DNA from: Nymphaea colorata
Taxonomy: Eukaryota > Streptophyta > Magnoliopsida > Nymphaeales > Nymphaeaceae
Reading direction: 5' to 3'
NCBI RefSeq assembly: GCF_008831285.2
Contig: NC_045143.1
Span: 16,404,464 to 16,468,463, forward strand
Length of the DNA stretch: 64,000 nucleotides
Under the pieces are notes generated by a model. It was given only the letters and a program-made list of their open reading frames with translations, was not told where the DNA came from and ran no database searches. Shown piece by piece: positions 58,926 through 64,000 of the stretch (the first letter of the stretch is position 1; each line of letters opens with the position of its first letter). A program made the position numbers and the translations under genes.

Positions 58926-60739
58926 GCTGATCGTAACGCAAACAGTGTAAATAGTTGAATATTAATTTGTGATATTACTAACTACAGTTCCAAGGTTTTT
59001 GTAATAATGTTTGTCATTCGAACTTCTTTTTTCCTTCCCATTTTGGAAATTGATGATGAAGGTGAACGATAAAACAGTAATTTTATTCAATTCAAAACCA
59101 ATACCAACTTCTTGAATCGATTGGATTCAGATATATTATAGTCCAGTTTTTCACAAATAAAGGCCTGTATCATATCCCTTCGCTCCCGCATCAGTTCTGA
59201 AATTGATCACAAGTGTTGGTAACATTTTACAAAGTGCTGAAGCATGATCACCTTCAATTTGGACATGCTTTTACTGAAGCGTTGTCATCCTTTCAATGGC
59301 GGCAGCTTCGACCATTCAATCACGAACTTTTAGCTGTAGTACTCAGCCATCTGGTTCAATCAATTAGAAGTGGACCCTCGTCTAAACTGATATCAACTGC
59401 AGATGCATGACCCAGAAAGCAAGGTTGAGGCAGTTAATAATAAATGGTAAGAAAACCTAGCGCTACCGGTAAATGCCATCGAGAAAGAGCACCAAAAGAG
59501 CGTGGGGGAACGTAAATGGCAAGTGGATGGTGAAGAGATTAATAATAGGAAGGAAATGAGAAGATCGTGAATGGGAGAAAGGGATGTGTGCTCCCAAATT
59601 GGGGAGAATGAAAGGGAATGACCATTCCTGCCCACCTTCTCTACCTTGCTCTGAAAACCGGTGGACAATATTTGCTTAATATTAGAATCGGAGTGGCGGT
59701 TGGCTAGGCCGTGATGAGCTGAGTGCATGATCACTGTTACCACCTGCTTACAGAGCTAGACCGTCCATGGGAAGACAAAACGGGCAATGCCATTTTATTG
59801 CAAAACATCATAAGCATGTAACACCCGGCCATTTATCTTTCAGTTCATTAATTGATAGCACATCTACCCAGAAAGAATTAATTGAAGATGAAACGGAAGT
59901 CATTCTAAAGGATGGGCCTTTGATGACCACCTTACCTCTTGAAAAACATCTTGTGCTTTTCCTACCCTTCAAACCTTAGAGAAGGAAACTGAAAGGTCAA
60001 GCAAGTTAAGTGCTCACTTATCGAATCATGACAGCGTGAAGGGTCTGTTCTAATTGGGTTCCCCTGTTCATACCTTCTTGCTAAGATATATATATCTTCA
60101 TAGTCTGGCGGTACGAGTGTTGTTGTTGAAAGCAGCTTGACTCGGCCAGCTCGGAATGAATTCGGCGCAAAATCATTTCGATTCAGCTTTCGGTTCCATG
60201 GTATCGCGCGTATGTCATGTTCTTTTTTTTTTTTTTTTCTAATTATTTTTGTTTTTCTAGTATTTCTAAATTTTCCTTTTAATGTCCAACAATATAAATG
60301 TAATAACAATAGTCTTTTACCAATTAGAAAATGATTTTGAGATTTATTTGAAACAACCGAGTATCCGAATCGTTTTTCTAATTGTTTCGGTTCATGATCC
60401 GATCAAGATAACCTTGGTTGGGTGTTTTGGGGCCGCTATAGAACAAACAAGAGAAGCACTGTGCCCAATCTGTCGGCAAGATGCCATTTATATCATCCTA
60501 TATGGGGCGGTGATTTTCGTAGCTAAGGCTAAGGCTAAGGCTAGATTGGGTTGTACGTATGCACACCTTTGTGGTGCAGGAAATTCAATCTATCGGCAAG
60601 ATCGAGTTGCTTGCACGCCACAGATATGTACGATTTTTTTTGTGTTCAGGGCATTAGCTTTGATTTATATAGTCATACATGCAAGAGTCATTTTTAGCTT
60701 CCAACTAAGGCATTCTTTGCAGCTCTCATGGTTTCCTGA
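58926..60739. other. Intergenic between the DUF620 and UGT genes
   Basis: The first ~200 bp should hold the DUF620 3' UTR. A short CTAAGG tandem (three copies) lies at about 60522-60541. The words CAATCTGTCGGCAAGAT and CAATCTATCGGCAAGAT recur near 60467 and 60585. The frame at 59393-59743 on the minus strand is not recognised. Confidence 0.45.
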
Positions 60740-60747
60740 TATAAATA
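60740..60747 (+). promoter_or_regulatory. TATA box of the UGT gene
   Basis: TATAAATA lies 84 bp upstream of the start codon, implying a leader of about 50 nt. Confidence 0.65.
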
Positions 60748-60823
60748 GGAGAACAGAGGGCGCATCCGCTTGTCAAGAGAAAAGCAGAATCTTGCTTCAC
60801 AGGGTCGCGTATCACCTTCAACG

Positions 60824-62479
60824 ATGGCGGACCGAGGTTCGGTCTCCCATGTGCTAATCTTCCCCTTCCCTGGTCAGGGCCACATAAACTGCATGCTCAA
60901 TCTCGCCGAGCTACTCTCCCTCGACGGCGACCTCTGCGTGACCTTCCTCAACTCTGAGCAAAACGACCTGCGACTCCGTCGGTGCACCGACCTCCACACC
61001 CGCCTTAGCTCCCGTAAGAACTTACGATTCCGTGCAATCACCGACGGGCTCCCGGATGATCACCCGAGGTCGGCGGACGAGATCCTGGAGATACATGCTT
61101 CGCTGAGGAAGACGACCAAGAACGTCTTCAGGCAGATGCTAAAAGCTTCCCAGGAGGAGGGAGGGGATAATATCGGGGAGAGGTGGCCACCTGTTTCATT
61201 TCTGATTGTTGATGGGATCATCTCCTTTGCTGCGGATGTCGCAGAGGAACTTGGAATTCCATGCATCTCCTTCAGAACGATTAGTGCAGCGAGTTTCTGG
61301 GCCTACTTCTGTATACCTTGGCTTGCGGAAGGTGGAGAGATTCCCTTCGGAGGTATCGCAGTTTTAGTTTGAATTACTTCCGATCGTAGGAACTCTGGTT
61401 CTATCATTCTTTATTGACCCCCCCCTTTTTTTTTTTTGAGAGTAACGAAGTGCCAAGTTGAGAGGGGTCTGTATGATGATGTATTGGTTAGCAGCTGGTT
61501 TCTGAAAGATCAACTTGTTGTTTGGCTTGCAGAAACAACAGACATGGACCGCGTCACGAGATGCATTCCAGGAATGGAGGGGGTGGTTCGTCTAAGAGAT
61601 CTACCCAGCTTCTGCCGGGTAAATGACCTGAACGACGAGTGGCTTCGCCTCGTCCTGACCGAAACCCACCAGTCGGTGAAGGCAACAGGAATCATCCTCA
61701 ACACGTTCTACGATCTTGAGGCAGCTGTGCTCGATCGGATGTCCGCTCGTTTCCCCAAAATCTACACCATTGGCCCGCTCAACGCGTTCTTGAAGTGGCG
61801 GAGCCTGGACCGGCCGGCAACCTTGGGCTCGGCTAGCCTGTGGAAGGAAGACAAAGGGTGCATGGAGTGGCTGGGGAAGAGGGAAAAGAGGTCGGTGGTG
61901 TACATCAGCTTTGGCAGCTACACTCGGATCACTGCGGAGGAAATGGGGGAGTTCCTCCATGGCCTGGTTGGTGCCGGGTTCCCTTTCCTATGGGCGATAA
62001 GGCCTGACCTGGTGAAGGGTGAAGTAGGTTCGGTTCCTGCCGCGCTCTTGGAGGCAGCTCAAGAGAAGGGGTGCCTGGTTGAGTGGGTTCCGCAGGAGGA
62101 GGTGCTCGCCCACCCATCGGTGGGAGGCTTCTTGACGCACAGCGGGTGGAATTCAACCCTTGAGAGCATCTTCTACGGGGTGCCGATGCTCTGCTGGCCC
62201 TTCTTTGCGGACCAGCAGATCAACAGTAGGTTGGTGAGCCATGTTTGGAAGGTGGGGTTGGACATGAAGGACACCTGCTCGAGGGAGGTCATTGAGAGGT
62301 TGGTGAAAGAGTTGATGGGTGAGAAGGGTGAGCAATTGAGGGGGAACGCGATGCGGATGAAGGAGCGTGCATGGAGAAGCATTGAAGAAGGGGGATCCTC
62401 TTACACCAACTTTCAAAAATTAGTGCAGGATATTAAGACACAAAAACTCAAAGGCGGCATCAACAAAAACTGCCAGTGA
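60824..62479 (+). CDS. UDP-glycosyltransferase, UGT85/UGT709 (7-deoxyloganetic acid glucosyltransferase-like)
   Basis: Exons 60824-61352 and 61533-62479 (180-bp intron, donor GGAG/GTATCG, acceptor CTTGCAG) give 491 residues, the usual family length. GT1 enzymes move a sugar from a UDP-sugar to small acceptors in the cytosol. The catalytic dyad is H20 in PFPGQGHINCML and D130 in FLIVDG. The 44-residue PSPG box is at 361-404, from WVPQEEVLAHPSVGG through THSGWNSTLES to FFADQ. It ends in DQ, which favours UDP-glucose. The acceptor-facing N-terminal half cannot be read from sequence. The C-terminal half (QQINSRLVSHVWKVGLDMKD, EGGSSYTNFQKL) resembles UGT709-type enzymes; the true substrate is open. 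GHINPM, usual in the family, is GHINCM here. A TATA box lies at 60740. Confidence 0.94.
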
Positions 62480-62554
62480 ACTAATTGTTCTTGGCAAAAG
62501 GCTGAATTGGGAGGAAGGGCCACCCTGAATATGCCAGCTGCTACTTTAAAGTTA

Positions 62555-62940
62555 AACTCAATCGGCAGCTACGTACACTTGGCATCTCTCTCTCTCGTTC
62601 TCTCGAGTCTCTTCTAGAATGAGATTCTAGCAGAGCAAGAGCATGGTATGTCGATTGTAGGTTGACCCACCAAGACAGTGAAAGGCTTCCTATCATAAAC
62701 CAGAAGTATTGGGAGAAAATTCCAAAGCATATAATTTGTTAAATGCTTATTTATTGAGCACCATTTTACATTTTGTTCTGAATTTTTTCAAGTTTTATCC
62801 ATAGGTTAACGAAAAAACTTGTTCCTTTTGGAAGAAGCGTCTATACCACTATTACTTTAACAAAATTTCTACCACAAGTAAGCTCGCAGAATGGATTCAA
62901 TTCAGGTCGGCTTATAAACTCAACCGGCAGCTACGTACAC

Positions 62941-62985
<45 letters not shown>

Positions 62986-63287
62986 AGTCTCTGCTATAAT
63001 GAGATTCTAGCAGAGCATGGTCTGTCGATTGTAGGTTGACCCACCAAGACATTGAAAGGCTTCCTATCATAAAGCAGAAGTATTGGGAGAAAACTCCAAA
63101 GCATATAATTTGTTAAATGCTTATTTATTGAACACCATTTTACATTTTGTTCTGAATTTTTTGAAGTTTTATCCACAGGTTAACGAAAAAACTTGTTCCT
63201 TTGGAAGAAGCATCTATACCAGTATTACTTTAACAAAATTTCTACCTCAAGTAAGCTCGCAGAATGGATTCAATTCAGGTCGGCTTA
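62555..63287. repeat. Direct tandem duplication of a ~360-bp unit
   Basis: Copy 1 (62555-62914) and copy 2 (62917-63287) run in the same direction. Both start AACTCAA(T/C)CGGCAGCTACG and end GAATTCAATTCAGGTCGGCTTA-like text. Identity is high, with scattered substitutions. The main difference is a longer CT run (about 62946-62985) and a missing short GCAAGA block in copy 2. It lies just 3' of the UGT gene and codes for nothing evident. Confidence 0.9.
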
Positions 63288-63874
63288 AGAACTACGCAGC
63301 AATTTGTAAGCCCACCCGCGTAGATGAAAAAAAATGTAGAGGACTGATGTACAATTATAATAATCACGAAGAACAGTCTACAAGCTTTTCAAGATCAGTA
63401 ACACCTAGCTAGCTACTTCATCTGTGGATCGATGACACACATAATCGACCACGCAAATAAGTTTTCCTATTCGTGAAATTGTTAAATTACCTTTTCTACA
63501 TTCTGCTGATAAAAGAATGACATTGGAAATTCTTGTTCTTTTGCTGATAAAACAGAAGTTCGATCTTCTCTTGCTTATGAAGCTCAGAAAACGCTTTCAA
63601 CGACCCTATTTTTCTCACATTGAAGGTTGAAGTGGGACTCAAAAATTCCTCGTGACCTGACACATAACAAACTTGACAACACGTTTACTCGGGATTTTTA
63701 TTTCATCAGGTAGGAGAAGACAGGGTAGGTTTATGAAGATTGATAGGAGAAGCAAGGGAGAAACTGCAGGCCTTCCGCGACTACGTTGATATATGTAAAG
63801 CCAGTAACATTCGGACCTTCGTTATAAGAAAGCTAAGGGCGCAGAAAGAATGCCCCTGCCCTTGTGTCTTCTGA
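63288..63874. other. Intergenic and sHSP 3' flank
   Basis: Mostly AT-rich. On the minus strand the last few hundred bases should hold the 3' UTR of the small heat-shock gene. I see no other gene. Confidence 0.5.
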
Positions 63875-64000
63875 TCATCCGGAGATCTCAATGGACTTAA
63901 CCTCCGGCTTCTTTACCTCCACCTTGGGCACCGTCACAGTGAGCACCCCGTTCTCCATGCAAGCCTTCACCTCCTCCACTTTGGCATTCTCCGGCAGCCG
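63875..64000 (-). CDS. Class I small heat-shock protein (HSP20), C-terminal part
   Basis: The last 41 codons and stop (TGA at 63875-63877) of a cytosolic class I sHSP are present; the rest lies beyond the right edge. [20 protein letters not shown] and TVTVPK are the end of the alpha-crystallin domain. SIEISG at the C-terminus carries the I-x-I motif that docks neighbouring dimers in the oligomer. Members are ATP-independent chaperones that hold unfolding proteins under heat. The codons are GC-rich at third positions. The promoter, and so any heat-shock elements, is outside the window. Confidence 0.93.
   Translation of the reverse strand, partial: RLPENAKVEEVKACMENGVLTVTVPKVEVKKPEVKSIEISG

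Noticed and set aside
1-64000. tRNA, rRNA and CRISPR signals
   Set aside because: No cloverleaf with a GGTTCGA-type T-loop, no rRNA segment and no spaced repeat array were found on reading; CRISPR is not expected in a plant nucleus.

Overview
This window is nuclear DNA from a flowering plant. It holds intron-containing genes of plant-specific families, a conserved plant microRNA precursor, LTR-retrotransposon debris and many (GA)n/(CT)n and (AT)n microsatellites. Introns of 3-4 kb in two genes and about 60% intergenic DNA suggest a genome larger than Arabidopsis. The lineage is not resolved further.

Eight protein-coding genes are supported, seven of them complete. On the minus strand: a RING-CH (RINGv) membrane protein (2405-6032), an R2R3-MYB of the MYB1/MYB25/MYB109 type (11098-16283), a secreted cysteine-rich PAR1 protein (32348-33743), a seven-exon LisH-domain nuclear protein (36780-39387), a twelve-exon inositol phosphorylceramide synthase (42811-47977), and the 3' end of a class I small heat-shock protein (63875-64000). 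On the plus strand: a DUF620 protein (56518-58925) and a UGT85/UGT709-type UDP-glycosyltransferase (60824-62479). Exon boundaries were set by hand from splice sites, reading-frame continuity and family sequence, and every gene sums to an uninterrupted frame.

The largest apparently gene-free stretch, 16.3-32.3 kb, carries a MIR393 precursor (27360-27441) with a TATA box about 150 bp upstream of the hairpin. It also carries a decayed Ty1/copia pol relic (17400-18306). A 687-bp solo LTR with a perfect 5-bp target-site duplication (CTTGG) lies at 53211-53897. A ~360-bp direct duplication follows the glycosyltransferase gene.

The genes are not an operon or an evident cluster and appear functionally independent. 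They cover auxin-receptor control (miR393), transcription (MYB), sphingolipid synthesis (IPCS), ubiquitin ligation (RINGv), small-molecule glycosylation (UGT) and protein folding (sHSP). The most intriguing locus is the LisH gene. Its architecture recalls the animal histone-gene coactivator NPAT, and three E2F-type sites sit within 40 bp in its upstream region. That pairing predicts an S-phase role, which is inference. The inositol phosphorylceramide synthase gene has a probable GC-AG first intron and two donors fused to CT microsatellites.
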